From positions 62,001 through 126,000 of the forward strand of contig NZ_BCZA01000004.1 in NCBI RefSeq assembly GCF_001598475.1: a DNA stretch of 64,000 nucleotides, written 5' to 3'. The translations under genes were made by a program, and so were the position numbers. Source of the stretch: Pantoea agglomerans NBRC 102470. Lineage in GTDB: Bacteria > Pseudomonadota > Gammaproteobacteria > Enterobacterales > Enterobacteriaceae. Shown here in pieces: positions 32,241 to 42,285 of this stretch (positions within the stretch are counted from its first letter, which is position 1; each line of letters begins with the position of its first letter). Below the pieces are notes generated by a model that saw nothing but the letters and a program-made list of their open reading frames with translations, did no database searches and was not told the DNA's origin.

Positions 32241-33389
32241 TTAGTTAGCGCCGAGAAGCAGTGAACCATTATTACCGTTTTGCGGGCTGGAGAACAGCGG
32301 TTGTCCGGCACCCGGCGCGGCTTTGATTACCCAGACGCGTCCGTAGTGATTATAGAAGCCCGCCAGATGCGCGGCGTCCGGGCCGATACCCTGATAGATA
32401 TCAAAGTGCTGGCCTTTAATCGCGCCACCCACGTCGAGTGCCACCATCAGGCGCATCTCATATTTGCCGTTGAATTTGCCCTTCTCATTTAACTGCGGCA
32501 CTTCAGCCAGCAGTACGGTGCCCGCCGGAATAATTGAGCGGTCAGACGCAACGGAGGCTTTCGCCACCAGCGGAACTGCGCTGGCACCGCGCACCGGCGT
32601 AAATGGCTCAGCCTTAAAGAAGACGAATGATGGGTTGGTTTCCAGCAGCGCACGGACCTCCTGCGGTGAGTGCTCCTGCGCCCACTGACGAATCGCCTGC
32701 ATCGACATATCTTCGCGCTTCACTTCACCGCGATCGATCAGCTCTTTGCCAATGCTGTGATAACCCCAGCCATTTTTACCGGCGTAACCAAAGAAGGTCA
32801 TCGGGCGGCCATCGCCAAAGTCGACATAACCACTGCCCTGCACATCCATCATGAAGTTATCAATCAGGGAATTGCTGTAGGCGATGATGTAGCGGTCATC
32901 GAGTCCGCCACTATAGATAGAGGCGCGGCTCGGTAATTTTTCTCCGCGTTTGCGCGGTGGCATGCGGTAGATGGGATACTGGAATTCACCCTGACGGGTA
33001 TAACGCGCTTCTACTACCGGCGTGTAGTAACCGGTGAACTGCACGTTACCGTAGTTATCCGTTCCCTCCATCTGCCAGGCGTTAAGCCCATACTGACGAA
33101 GCTGTCGGGTATCGGCACCCGCCATCAGCCAGCTCTCAATCGCGCTATAGGTGCCGTTCTGACGGCTATACAGGGCGGATGAGGCGGACTGAATCTGACG
33201 GACCTGCTCGCCAAAGTCTCTGCCATTAACTGGTGCGCCTTTGGCATTGGGCTGATTCACCAGCGCCAGCGGTTGTTCCAGTTTGCCATCTTTATATTGC
33301 TGACCGCGATCGGTCGGTTTGGAGCTACAGGCCGCCAGCAGCGTTATTAACGCGCCAGTGAGTGCATACTTCACCCAATGTGATTTCAT
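32241..33389 (-). CDS. mltA: membrane-bound lytic murein transglycosylase A
   Basis: Outer-membrane lipoprotein that cleaves peptidoglycan with formation of 1,6-anhydromuramic acid. 382 aa against 365 in E. coli. Lipobox LAAC at about residue 20 followed by SSKPTDRGQQYKDGK. MltA/3D domains: MEGTDNYGNVQFTGYYTPV, YRMPPRKRGEKLPSR, IQGSGY-type motif as MDVQGSGYVDFGDG, and the catalytic Asp in LMVALDVGGAIKGQHFD. The extra length is a C-terminal tail rich in Asn, Gly, Ser and Gln after the conserved TAPGAG-like APGAGQPL, of unknown use. ATG at 33389. Confidence 0.96.
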   Translation of the reverse strand: MKSHWVKYALTGALITLLAACSSKPTDRGQQYKDGKLEQPLALVNQPNAKGAPVNGRDFGEQVRQIQSASSALYSRQNGTYSAIESWLMAGADTRQLRQYGLNAWQMEGTDNYGNVQFTGYYTPVVEARYTRQGEFQYPIYRMPPRKRGEKLPSRASIYSGGLDDRYIIAYSNSLIDNFMMDVQGSGYVDFGDGRPMTFFGYAGKNGWGYHSIGKELIDRGEVKREDMSMQAIRQWAQEHSPQEVRALLETNPSFVFFKAEPFTPVRGASAVPLVAKASVASDRSIIPAGTVLLAEVPQLNEKGKFNGKYEMRLMVALDVGGAIKGQHFDIYQGIGPDAAHLAGFYNHYGRVWVIKAAPGAGQPLFSSPQNGNNGSLLLGAN

Positions 33390-33551
33390 TATCTTCTCTT
33401 TTTATAACTGTTCGCCCCGCGACGATAGCAAAGCCCCCGACAGAATGAAATGCATCCGCTCAGACGTCACGCATATCAGTTTAATAATTAACCAGATGGT
33501 TGAATCCTTCAGCAACTGGCTGTTAATTTGGCTTTTATCTGCAAAAAGGGG

Positions 33552-33579
33552 TTGCATGAATTAGCGCGGAGAGTATAGT
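33552..33579 (+). promoter_or_regulatory. metZWV tRNA operon promoter
   Basis: TTGCAT (33552-33557), 16-bp spacer, TATAGT (33574-33579), followed by a GCGC discriminator, typical of stringently controlled stable-RNA promoters. The first tRNA begins 13 bp further on. Confidence 0.7.
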
Positions 33580-33592
33580 GCGCTTCCACGGA

Positions 33593-33669
<77 letters not shown>

Positions 33670-33734
33670 ATACTTCTGCAGCAGTTTTACAGAAGTCACA
33701 ATGTGAGAAGTAAAAGTAATAGAAGCAATACGGA

Positions 33735-33811
<77 letters not shown>

Positions 33812-33865
33812 ATACTTCTGCAGTTGTTTTACAGAAGTCACAATGTGAAAAAAGTATGATACGGA

Positions 33866-33942
<77 letters not shown>

Positions 33943-33948
33943 ATCATT

Positions 33949-33974
33949 TAAACACCTGAAAGGGTGTTTTTTTG
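33949..33974 (+). terminator. terminator of the metZWV operon
   Basis: AAACACC and GGTGTTT pair around a short loop, and the descending arm runs into seven Ts, 7 bp after the third tRNA. Confidence 0.85.
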
Positions 33975-34052
33975 TTTCTGACGTTCCCAAAAGCCGCTTC
34001 AGCCTCTCTCTGCCCTGAAAAGCGCGCGGATAGCCCGGCTACCCGCACTCCC

Positions 34053-35297
34053 TTACCGATGGGCCAGTGCAGCCCCACTCTCCACATACGCTTTGATGCC
34101 GTTCAGAATCGCCTCTGCCACCTGATGCTGGTAACGGGTGGTTCGCAACTTGCGCTCCTCCTCCACATTACTGATAAACGCTGTCTCTACCAGAATTGAC
34201 GGGATATCAGGGGCTTTCAGCACCGCAAATCCGGCCTGATCCACGGTGCGTTTGTGCAGATGGTTGATGCGCCCCATGCGATGCAGCACCTCTTTGCCGA
34301 ATTTAAGGCTGTCATGAATCGTCTGACGCTGCACCATATCGAACATGGTGTGATCGAGATAGCGGTCACCGCTTTTGCTGACGCCGCCAATCAGGTCTGA
34401 TTCATTCTGAGTCTGAGCCAGGAAACGAGCCGCCGCCGAAGTGGCACCGCTGGTTGATAAGGCAAACACTGAAGAGCCGCGTGCCGCGCGGCTGGTAAAG
34501 GCATCCGCATGGATCGACACAAAGAGGTCGGCACGCTGTTTACGGGCTTTGGCAACCCTGACGCGCAGCGGAATAAAGACATCTTCATTGCGCGTCATAT
34601 AGGCTTTCATATTGGACTCTTTATCGATCAGCGCTTTGAGTCGCCGTCCAATCTTCAGCACAATATCTTTCTCGCGGGTCTTATATTTGCCGTGCGCGCC
34701 CGGATCTTCCCCGCCGTGACCGGGATCGATCATGATAATGATTGGACGATCGCGCCCCGCTTTGCCGGGTAAGGGCGCCTGCACCCCTTCATCTTTCTCC
34801 AGATCGCCCTGGTTATAATCTTTCAGCAGAGCCAGCAGAGGATCGTCCTCAACCTGGTTCTGGCTCGGATAGAGATCGACCACCAGCCGGTGATTGATCC
34901 CGGCGACCGGCGAGAGATTAAAGATCTTCGGCGCGACGTTGCGCTTTAATTCCAGTACCACGCGCACTGTGTTGCTGTCGAACTGACCGACACGGGCATT
35001 TTTAATAAAGGGATCGTCGACCCGAACCTGCTTATCTACCCCTTTCAGAACCGGATTGAGATGCAGCCCCTGAATATCAATCACCAGGCGTTCGGGATTG
35101 CTCAGCGCAAACTGCTTGTACTTCAGCGCGACATTGGACTCCAGCGTCATCCGCGAGTAGGTCGATGAGGGCCAGATACGCACCGCCACAATGTGGTTCT
35201 TCGCCGCCAACCCTGTCCGGCTGACGCTTAACAGCAGTAAGGCGCCCGTCCCCTGTAAAAATCGTCTGCGTGAAAAATGGGAATTAACGTCTGACAT
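34053..35297 (-). CDS. amiC: N-acetylmuramoyl-L-alanine amidase AmiC
   Basis: Septal peptidoglycan amidase, exported through Tat and activated by NlpD. 414 aa (E. coli 417). Tat signal [15 protein letters not shown] near residues 9-23. An AMIN domain (about 35-150) for septum targeting is followed by a linker and an Amidase_3 domain (about 190-405) with zinc ligands in [12 protein letters not shown], the downstream Glu/His region [10 protein letters not shown], and the C-terminal [15 protein letters not shown] at 35297. Divergent from argA. Confidence 0.97.
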   Translation of the reverse strand: MSDVNSHFSRRRFLQGTGALLLLSVSRTGLAAKNHIVAVRIWPSSTYSRMTLESNVALKYKQFALSNPERLVIDIQGLHLNPVLKGVDKQVRVDDPFIKNARVGQFDSNTVRVVLELKRNVAPKIFNLSPVAGINHRLVVDLYPSQNQVEDDPLLALLKDYNQGDLEKDEGVQAPLPGKAGRDRPIIIMIDPGHGGEDPGAHGKYKTREKDIVLKIGRRLKALIDKESNMKAYMTRNEDVFIPLRVRVAKARKQRADLFVSIHADAFTSRAARGSSVFALSTSGATSAAARFLAQTQNESDLIGGVSKSGDRYLDHTMFDMVQRQTIHDSLKFGKEVLHRMGRINHLHKRTVDQAGFAVLKAPDIPSILVETAFISNVEEERKLRTTRYQHQVAEAILNGIKAYVESGAALAHR

Positions 35298-35479
35298 GCC
35301 GCTCCAGCTGCTGTGTAATGTCTAAAAAAGCGCCAGTTACTAAAATGGCGGCGAAAACTTTATCCAATCCGCAGCATGATGTCACCCCGGAAACCCTAAA
35401 TAATGCAGGCTGTTAGCGGCTTTGACACCCAGAAAAACGTAAATTTTCGTCAGGATTAAGACTTGCAAAACCGGGCGTA

Positions 35480-35518
35480 AAAGCATAAAAATACAAAAAA
35501 TACGAATAAACATTCACT
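35480..35518. promoter_or_regulatory. double ARG box (ArgR operator) of argA
   Basis: Two 18-bp boxes separated by 3 bp. The right one centres on CGAAT-AAAC-ATTCA (35503-35516), 9 of 10 fixed positions of TGAAT-N4-ATTCA; the left one, AGCAT-AAAA-ATACA, is weaker (7 of 10). Pairs at 3-bp spacing are the standard ArgR hexamer target, and the site lies 12 bp before the argA start codon. Confidence 0.75.
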
Positions 35519-35529
35519 GAGGGTTGGCC

Positions 35530-36858
35530 GTGAAGGAACGTAGTACCGAACTGGTTCAGGGTTTTCGCCATACCGTTCCCTATATCAATGCCCACCGGGG
35601 TAAAACCTTTGTCATCATGCTGGGTGGCGAAGCGATTGAGCATGAGAACTTCTCTGGCATCGTTAATGATATCGGTCTGCTGCACAGCCTGGGCATTCGC
35701 CTCGTCGTGGTGTATGGCGCACGACCGCAGATTGATGCCAGCCTGGCTCAGCAGCAGCTGGAGCCGGTTTACCATAAGTTTACCCGGGTCACCGACGCGC
35801 AATCGCTGGAGTTAGTGAAGCAGGCCGCCGGCCGACTGCAGTTAGATATCACGGCCCGCCTCTCAATGAGTCTCAACAACACGCCGCTGCAGGGCGCGCA
35901 TATCAACGTGGTCAGCGGCAACTTCATTATTTCACAGCCGCTGGGCGTGGATGATGGCGTGGATTACTGTCACAGCGGCCGTATCCGTCGTATTGATGAA
36001 GAGGCCATTCATCGTCAGCTGGATAACGATGCGATTGTGCTGATGGGCCCGGTTGCGGTTTCAGTTACCGGCGAAAGCTTTAACCTGACCTCGGAAGAAG
36101 TGGCTACCCAGCTGGCGATTAAACTCAAAGCGGAGAAAATGATCGGCTTCTGCTCTGAGCAGGGCGTGCTGAACAGCGAGGGTGAAATCATCTCCGAGCT
36201 CTTCCCGAATGATGCGCAGGCCCGTATCGATGAGATTGAAAAGGAAGGCGATTATCTTTCCGGGACCGTTCGCTTCCTGCGTGGGGCGGTGAAAGCCTGC
36301 CGCAGTGGTGTTCGCCGCAGCCATTTAATCAGTTATCAGGAAGATGGCGCGCTGTTGCAGGAGCTCTTCTCACGCGACGGTATCGGTACCCAGATCGTTA
36401 TGGAGTCGGCAGAGCAGATCCGTCGCGCCAATATCAATGATATCGGCGGCATCCTCGAACTGATCCGTCCGCTGGAGCAGCAGGGTATTCTGGTGCGTCG
36501 CTCGCGCGAGCAGCTGGAAATGGAAATTGATAAGTTCACCATCATTCAGCGCGATAATCTGACCATCGCCTGTGCAGCACTCTATCCGTTTATGGATGAA
36601 AAGATTGGCGAAATGGCCTGTGTGGCGGTTCATCCTGACTATCGCAGCTCTTCACGTGGTGAGATGTTGCTGCAGCGCGTGGCACTTCAGGCACGCCAGA
36701 TGGGGCTGGAAAAACTGTTTGTTTTAACCACCCGCAGCATCCACTGGTTCCAGGAACGCGGCTTTACGCCGGTAGATATTGAGTCCCTGCCCGAGAGTAA
36801 AAAAGAGATGTATAACTATCAGCGCCGTTCAAAAGTGTTGATGGCCGATCTCACCTGA
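35530..36858 (+). CDS. argA: N-acetylglutamate synthase ArgA
   Basis: First step of arginine synthesis: acetylation of glutamate by acetyl-CoA; feedback-inhibited by arginine. 442 aa (E. coli 443). N-terminal amino-acid-kinase-like domain (about 15-290, [35 protein letters not shown]) and C-terminal GNAT domain (about 295-435, [17 protein letters not shown]). The GTG at 35530 is chosen because GAGGG lies 6 bp upstream; a TTG at 35524 would overlap that site. Expression is probably repressed by ArgR at the double ARG box. Confidence 0.96.
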   Translation: MKERSTELVQGFRHTVPYINAHRGKTFVIMLGGEAIEHENFSGIVNDIGLLHSLGIRLVVVYGARPQIDASLAQQQLEPVYHKFTRVTDAQSLELVKQAAGRLQLDITARLSMSLNNTPLQGAHINVVSGNFIISQPLGVDDGVDYCHSGRIRRIDEEAIHRQLDNDAIVLMGPVAVSVTGESFNLTSEEVATQLAIKLKAEKMIGFCSEQGVLNSEGEIISELFPNDAQARIDEIEKEGDYLSGTVRFLRGAVKACRSGVRRSHLISYQEDGALLQELFSRDGIGTQIVMESAEQIRRANINDIGGILELIRPLEQQGILVRRSREQLEMEIDKFTIIQRDNLTIACAALYPFMDEKIGEMACVAVHPDYRSSSRGEMLLQRVALQARQMGLEKLFVLTTRSIHWFQERGFTPVDIESLPESKKEMYNYQRRSKVLMADLT

Positions 36859-36870
36859 TTCAATCCGTAA

Positions 36871-36899
36871 GGGACAGGCCCCCCCGCGTGGTCTGTCCC
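36871..36899. terminator. bidirectional terminator between argA and recD
   Basis: GGGACAG/CTGTCCC with additional G:C pairs inside forms a strong hairpin in the 49-bp gap between convergent argA and recD; a pyrimidine-rich CTCTCTTCTC follows on the plus strand. Confidence 0.6.
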
Positions 36900-36907
36900 C
36901 TCTCTTC

Positions 36908-38749
36908 TCAGCCAGATTCCCCTAGTCGCTCCACCAGACCGCTGCGTCGCTGCGTTTGCAGCTGCACGGCACGCTGAAATACGCCGGGTTCGCTGTAGAT
37001 GGTCAGTTGCCGCCGTGCACGTGTAATCGCGGTATAGACCAGTTCACGGGTCAGCACCGGCAGAAACTGCGTGGGCATCACCAGCGCGGTATGATCAAAC
37101 TCCGAGCCCTGTGATTTGTGCACCGTCATCGCCCAGGCCGTTTCATGTGAGGGTAACCGGCTCGGCTGAATCGCCTTGATCGATCCATCCGGCAGCGGGA
37201 AAAAGACCTTCAGGTTGCCCTCTTCATCCCGCATCGTCATGCCGATATCGCCATTAAACAGGCCGAGCGCGCTGTCATTTCGGGTGATCATCACCGGACG
37301 CCCTTCATACCAGCGGCTGCCCATGCCAGGACGACGGATGCGCTGCAGCTGCATCAGTCGCTGCTCAATACGCTGGTTCAGACCCTGCACGCCAAATGGC
37401 CCGTCACGTAATGCACACAGCAGCTGATAACGGCCAAAAGCGGCAATCACTTCTGCGGGCGACGACTGCTGTCTGATCAACTGCAGGAAGGGCTGATAAC
37501 CCTGGGCTACCTCATCCAGCATCGCCTGATAAGCGTCAGCGCTGTTCAGCGGCTGGTAACTGATATCCTCATAAGCCGCAGCAAACACCGCCCTGACCTG
37601 CTCTGCATCGCCACGATTGATCGCTTTTGCCAGCTGGCCGATGCCAGATGAGTCATCAAAACGATAACTCTTCTGCAGCAGACAGATACTGTCGCGGACT
37701 GCGGGTGCCTGCACATCGTCACTGCCCTGCAGTGTGCAGCCGGTCAGCAGCGCGAGCTGTTCAGCCCGCGCCAGGCTGTAGCCGCTTTCGGTGCAGCGGC
37801 AGATGTCGCCCAGCACCGCACCGGCTTCGACCGAGGCCAGCTGATCGCGATCGCCCAGAAACACGACGCGGGCATGGGCAGGCAGCGCGGCGATCAGTTT
37901 TGCCATCATTGAGAGATCGACCATCGACGCTTCATCAACCACCAGCACATCAAGGTGCAGTGGGTTACCGGCATGGTAGCGCAGCCGCTGGGTGTCGGGC
38001 TGTGCGCCCAGCAGGCGATGCAGCGTGGTGGCTTCGGCAGGAAAACGCCGGCGTTCTTCGTCGCTGACCGCCAGTTCCTGCAGTGCACTGCCCAGTGACT
38101 CGGTCAGCCGCGCGGCGGCTTTGCCGGTCGGTGCCGCCAGCTGAATCCGCAGTGCACCGGGATTCAGGCGAATCAGGGCAGCGAGGAGTTTCGCCACTGT
38201 GGTGGTTTTACCGGTACCCGGCCCGCCGGAAATAACCGCAGTCTTGCGGGTCAGCGCCACGGCCGCCGCAATTTTCTGCCAGTTCTCCGGCTGGTCGTCA
38301 AACAGGCTGTTCAGCACGTCGCCTGCAGCATGCATATCAAACGCAGTTTTCACTTCCTGCGCAGCGAAGAAGTTGGCGACCCGGCCTTCGCTTTGCCACA
38401 GCCGATGCAGATATAAACGCTGATTGCTCAGCACCAGCGGCGTAACCAGGCTGCCATCACTCACAGCCGACCAGTCAGCAAAGCGTGCTGTCCAGTCTTC
38501 CGGCGCACCAGCGGCGTGCCAGATCGCCTGAGCCAGCGCAGGCTGGCGACCAGCGAACAGATTCGCTTCGCAGAGGTTGCTCAGCGGTAAACAGACGTGC
38601 CCCTCACCCGCGTCAGCGCTGACGCAGGCCGCAGCGAGCAGCAGCCCAGGCTGTGATTCCGGGGCCACCAGTTGGGCAAACTGTATATCCAGCGGTCGCA
38701 GGAGACGCTTCTCTACCGCCTGCAGCAGCAGACTCAGCATGTCACTCAT
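36908..38749 (-). CDS. recD: exodeoxyribonuclease V alpha subunit RecD
   Basis: 5'-3' superfamily 1B helicase of RecBCD, acting in double-strand-break repair. 613 aa (E. coli 608). Walker [16 protein letters not shown] with Lys181, motif [11 protein letters not shown], motif [17 protein letters not shown], and motif [14 protein letters not shown] near the C-terminus. The ATG at 38749 overlaps the recB stop as ATGA, so the two subunits are translationally coupled. Last gene of the recC-ptrA-recB-recD cluster. Confidence 0.98.
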   Translation of the reverse strand: MSDMLSLLLQAVEKRLLRPLDIQFAQLVAPESQPGLLLAAACVSADAGEGHVCLPLSNLCEANLFAGRQPALAQAIWHAAGAPEDWTARFADWSAVSDGSLVTPLVLSNQRLYLHRLWQSEGRVANFFAAQEVKTAFDMHAAGDVLNSLFDDQPENWQKIAAAVALTRKTAVISGGPGTGKTTTVAKLLAALIRLNPGALRIQLAAPTGKAAARLTESLGSALQELAVSDEERRRFPAEATTLHRLLGAQPDTQRLRYHAGNPLHLDVLVVDEASMVDLSMMAKLIAALPAHARVVFLGDRDQLASVEAGAVLGDICRCTESGYSLARAEQLALLTGCTLQGSDDVQAPAVRDSICLLQKSYRFDDSSGIGQLAKAINRGDAEQVRAVFAAAYEDISYQPLNSADAYQAMLDEVAQGYQPFLQLIRQQSSPAEVIAAFGRYQLLCALRDGPFGVQGLNQRIEQRLMQLQRIRRPGMGSRWYEGRPVMITRNDSALGLFNGDIGMTMRDEEGNLKVFFPLPDGSIKAIQPSRLPSHETAWAMTVHKSQGSEFDHTALVMPTQFLPVLTRELVYTAITRARRQLTIYSEPGVFQRAVQLQTQRRSGLVERLGESG

Positions 38750-41700
38750 AACATCTCCCCGGTTTCACCAAACAGTGCATCAATTTCTTCCACAAAGGCT
38801 TCAGCAGGTCGGGTGGCGAAAATGCCGTTGTCCGGCGAGCTGCCATCCATCCCGCGCAAAAACAGATAAAACACCCCACCAAAGTGACGCTGATAGTCGT
38901 AGTCCGGCAAACGATGCTGCAGATAGCGATGCAGCGCCAGCGTATAGAGCTGATATTGCAGATCGTAGCGGTGGCCGATCATCACCTGTGCCATCGCCTC
39001 TGGCGTGTAAGCGGCGTGGCTATCCCCCAGCCAGTTCGATTTGTAGTCGAGCAGATAATATTTTCCCTGCCAGCGGAAGACCAGATCGATAAAGCCCTTC
39101 AGCATGCCCCGCACCTGACGAAAATCCAGGGGGGCGGCCTGCTGAGAGAGGCTGTCGTGCCGGCGCAGCAGAGCGTCAAGATCCGCCGCAGTCAGCAGAT
39201 TGTTGATCGGCAGATAGAACTCCATCTCAATCAGGCGTTCGCTGCTTTTTATCGCCGACAGCGTCAGCCCCTCAGCATTGAGCGGCGTTTGTAAGACCCG
39301 GTCAATCCACTGTTCCAGAACCGGCAACCAGCTCAGCGGATAGCCATTATGCTGCAGCTGATCTTCCAGCCAGACGCTGTCCGGCGGTTCGGTAAAGTCG
39401 ATCGACTCAAACAGACCGTGCAAAAACGTACCGGGTGCCGCTCCGCGCGGAAAGTGGTGGGGTGTCAATGCAGCCTCTTCACCCTTCTCTTCTTCGCCCG
39501 CTGCATCAAGATCAAAGTTGGGCATCGCATCCAGCAGCGCCGAGCTGTGATGCTGTTGCAGGCCTGAATAACTGGTTACCCGCCAGACGTCAGCCAGCGC
39601 GCGCGTAATGTCGCGGCTGCTTAAAACCTCATCGCCCTGCTGCGCATCCTGCCACATTTCTCCCGGCAGCAGAGCCTCTTCAACCAGCGCAATCCCTTCA
39701 CCGGTTAACGCATTCAGTCGCTGACTGAGCTGCTGCGCATCCGCCGCCTCGCCCTGCTGCACCAGGTAGCCCAGCGCGCTCTTGTGCAGGTCGCTTTCGC
39801 CCTCTTTTTTGCGGGTGCCTTTGATCAGTGGCGCAATGCCGACGCTGCAGTGATAGACCGAACGGGTCAGCGCCACGTAGAGCAGACGCAGATCCTCCGC
39901 CAGGCGCTCCTCTTCGGCCAGCGCCAGACTTTGTGCATCACCCTGCACATCCAGCAGTGCTGTGAACGTGTCGCGATCGTGATAAAGCGCGCTGGCCGCC
40001 TCGCGGAACCCGGCAGCAAATGGCAGCCAGACCAGCGGATATTGCAGTCCTTTCGATTTATGGATGGTGATGATCTGCACCAGATGGCGGTCGCTTTCCA
40101 GACGCAGCTGCTGGCTGGAGGCCTGGCTGTTTGGCCGGGCAATCTGCTGCGCCAGGAAGCGCACCAGGGCGTGCGGACTCTCCAGCTGCACCGAAGCTTC
40201 CTGCAGCAGTTCGCCCAGATGCATCAGATCGGTCAGGCGACGTTCACCGTTCTCCGAGGCCAGCATATTCTCCGCAAGCTGCCGCTTGATCATCACGTCA
40301 CGCAGCATCGGTAACACGCCGCGCTGATGCCACAGCTGCTGCCAGACGGCAAACTGCTCCACCAGCGCATCCCACTCGCGTTCATTCTGTGTCAGCGCGT
40401 CGAGCGTTGCTGCATCAATAGCAAAGATTGAGGTCGCCAGCGCGCTGCGCAGCAGACGTTCCTGCTCGGGTGCCTGTATCGCCTGCAGTAACCAGAGCAG
40501 TTCGCGCGCTTCCGGCGTGGTGTAGACGCTGTCCCGGCTGGAGAGATAGACCGAAGGAATCGACAGCGCATTCAGCGCGTCGCGGATTAAACCGGCCTCA
40601 TTACGACTGCGCACCAGCACGGTGATATCGGAAGCCCGCACCGGCTGCAGCGCCTCGCCTTTGCCCAGGCGGGCGCGCCCCTGCTGTCCGGCCACCAGCC
40701 AGCGGCTGATATCGGCCGCACACTGCTGTGCCATAAACTGCTGGTAATCGCTGTTACCCACGCCCTCGCCAGGCTGCAGCCAGAACCGTAACGCCGGTTG
40801 CTGCTGCTCGTCAAAAATCAGTTTCAGCGACTGATTGGGCGCAGCAGGCTTAACTGGCTGAAAGGGGATCGCCGAGAACAGAAAAGGCGAATCGAGCTGA
40901 GAAAAGAGGCGGTTGACGCTCCCGACCATCTCAGGTGATGAACGCCAGTTGGTATCCAGCGTGTAGTGAGCACTGACTTCGTTTCTGGCCCGCAGATAGG
41001 TAAAAATATCCGCACCGCGAAACGCATAGATCGCCTGCTTAGGATCGCCGATCAGAAACAGTGCCTGTTCAGGCTGATTAATATAGAGCGTGCGGAAGAT
41101 GCGGTACTGCTGCGGATCGGTATCCTGGAATTCATCAATCAGGGCCACCGGGTAACGCGCCCGGATGGTTTCTGCCAGCAAAACGCCACCTGGCTGCTGC
41201 AGCGCTTCATCCAGTTTACTGAGCAGATCGTCGAAGCCTAACAGTGCACGTAACCGTTTCTCGCGCTGCACCGTGGCGCGCACATCGGTCAGCGCCTGTG
41301 CAATGATGACATCCCGCAGCGACAGCGGTTCTGCCAGAAACTGATCGATCGCCTCAAAAAGCGAATGACGCGGCGCTTCACCCTTTTTAGTTTTCTCCTC
41401 CAGCACCTGCTGTCCAAAGCGCTCCAGCTCTTTGGGCAGCTGATAATCCAGCGTGTCGCTGCTGGCCCACTGCGTGACGCGGGCGACCCAGTTGGGCAGA
41501 TGTTTACTGCTGTAGCTGCGCTTATCAACGCCAGATGCAGTGATAATGCCCTCAACATCGGCGCTGAGCGCCTGCCACTGCTGCTTGATGGCCTCGATGC
41601 GCGCCAGATTGCGTGCGTGGCGTGATGCCAGCGTCTCATCGGCGGCAGGCGGACGTTTCAGCCCCGGCGACTCCCCCTGCAGCCAGGGGCGCAGCGTGGT

Positions 41701-42285
41701 CAGCAGGCTGTCCGGCCCGCTCCACTCTGCGGCGATGATCCGTGCCACATCCAGACTCAGTGGATAGCACTGACGACGCCAGAAATCGGCGGCCGACTGC
41801 TTCAGCAGCGCCTGCTCATCTTCAATCAACTCCTGCTCGAACAGCATGCCCGACTCAAAGGCATTGAGATTCAGCATCCGCTGACAGAAGCCGTGAATGG
41901 TAAAAATGGCGGCTTCATCCATCTGCCGCTCGGCAGCCAGCAGCTGCGCGGCGGCCTGACTCAGATCCGGCATCTGCTCCAGCAGTAACTGGTGCATCGG
42001 ATTGCTGCTTTTGCCGCGGATACAGGCCAGACGTAGCTGATGAATATTCTCGCGGATGCGCCCGCGCAATTCGGCGGTCGCGGCCTCGGTAAAGGTCACG
42101 ACTAAAATTTCTTCGACAGAGAGCGGCCGGCTGTAGGCGTTTTCACCGCCCAGCCCCAGCAGCAGGCGCAGATAGAGCAGACCAATGGTAAAGGTTTTTC
42201 CGGTGCCCGCTGACGCCTCAATCAGCCGCTCGCCTCTGAGCGGCAGCGTTAAAGGATTCAGCGATACGGGAGGTAACTGCGTCAT
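38746..42285 (-). CDS. recB: exodeoxyribonuclease V beta subunit RecB
   Basis: 3'-5' superfamily 1A helicase and the only nuclease of RecBCD; loads RecA after Chi recognition. 1179 aa (E. coli 1180). Walker [14 protein letters not shown] with Lys30, motif [19 protein letters not shown], motif [17 protein letters not shown], motif [14 protein letters not shown], and the C-terminal RecB nuclease with GFIDLVFRW and [10 protein letters not shown] (catalytic Asp and Lys). Its ATG at 42285 overlaps the ptrA stop by 4 bp, and its stop overlaps recD. Confidence 0.99.
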   Translation of the reverse strand: MTQLPPVSLNPLTLPLRGERLIEASAGTGKTFTIGLLYLRLLLGLGGENAYSRPLSVEEILVVTFTEAATAELRGRIRENIHQLRLACIRGKSSNPMHQLLLEQMPDLSQAAAQLLAAERQMDEAAIFTIHGFCQRMLNLNAFESGMLFEQELIEDEQALLKQSAADFWRRQCYPLSLDVARIIAAEWSGPDSLLTTLRPWLQGESPGLKRPPAADETLASRHARNLARIEAIKQQWQALSADVEGIITASGVDKRSYSSKHLPNWVARVTQWASSDTLDYQLPKELERFGQQVLEEKTKKGEAPRHSLFEAIDQFLAEPLSLRDVIIAQALTDVRATVQREKRLRALLGFDDLLSKLDEALQQPGGVLLAETIRARYPVALIDEFQDTDPQQYRIFRTLYINQPEQALFLIGDPKQAIYAFRGADIFTYLRARNEVSAHYTLDTNWRSSPEMVGSVNRLFSQLDSPFLFSAIPFQPVKPAAPNQSLKLIFDEQQQPALRFWLQPGEGVGNSDYQQFMAQQCAADISRWLVAGQQGRARLGKGEALQPVRASDITVLVRSRNEAGLIRDALNALSIPSVYLSSRDSVYTTPEARELLWLLQAIQAPEQERLLRSALATSIFAIDAATLDALTQNEREWDALVEQFAVWQQLWHQRGVLPMLRDVMIKRQLAENMLASENGERRLTDLMHLGELLQEASVQLESPHALVRFLAQQIARPNSQASSQQLRLESDRHLVQIITIHKSKGLQYPLVWLPFAAGFREAASALYHDRDTFTALLDVQGDAQSLALAEEERLAEDLRLLYVALTRSVYHCSVGIAPLIKGTRKKEGESDLHKSALGYLVQQGEAADAQQLSQRLNALTGEGIALVEEALLPGEMWQDAQQGDEVLSSRDITRALADVWRVTSYSGLQQHHSSALLDAMPNFDLDAAGEEEKGEEAALTPHHFPRGAAPGTFLHGLFESIDFTEPPDSVWLEDQLQHNGYPLSWLPVLEQWIDRVLQTPLNAEGLTLSAIKSSERLIEMEFYLPINNLLTAADLDALLRRHDSLSQQAAPLDFRQVRGMLKGFIDLVFRWQGKYYLLDYKSNWLGDSHAAYTPEAMAQVMIGHRYDLQYQLYTLALHRYLQHRLPDYDYQRHFGGVFYLFLRGMDGSSPDNGIFATRPAEAFVEEIDALFGETGEML

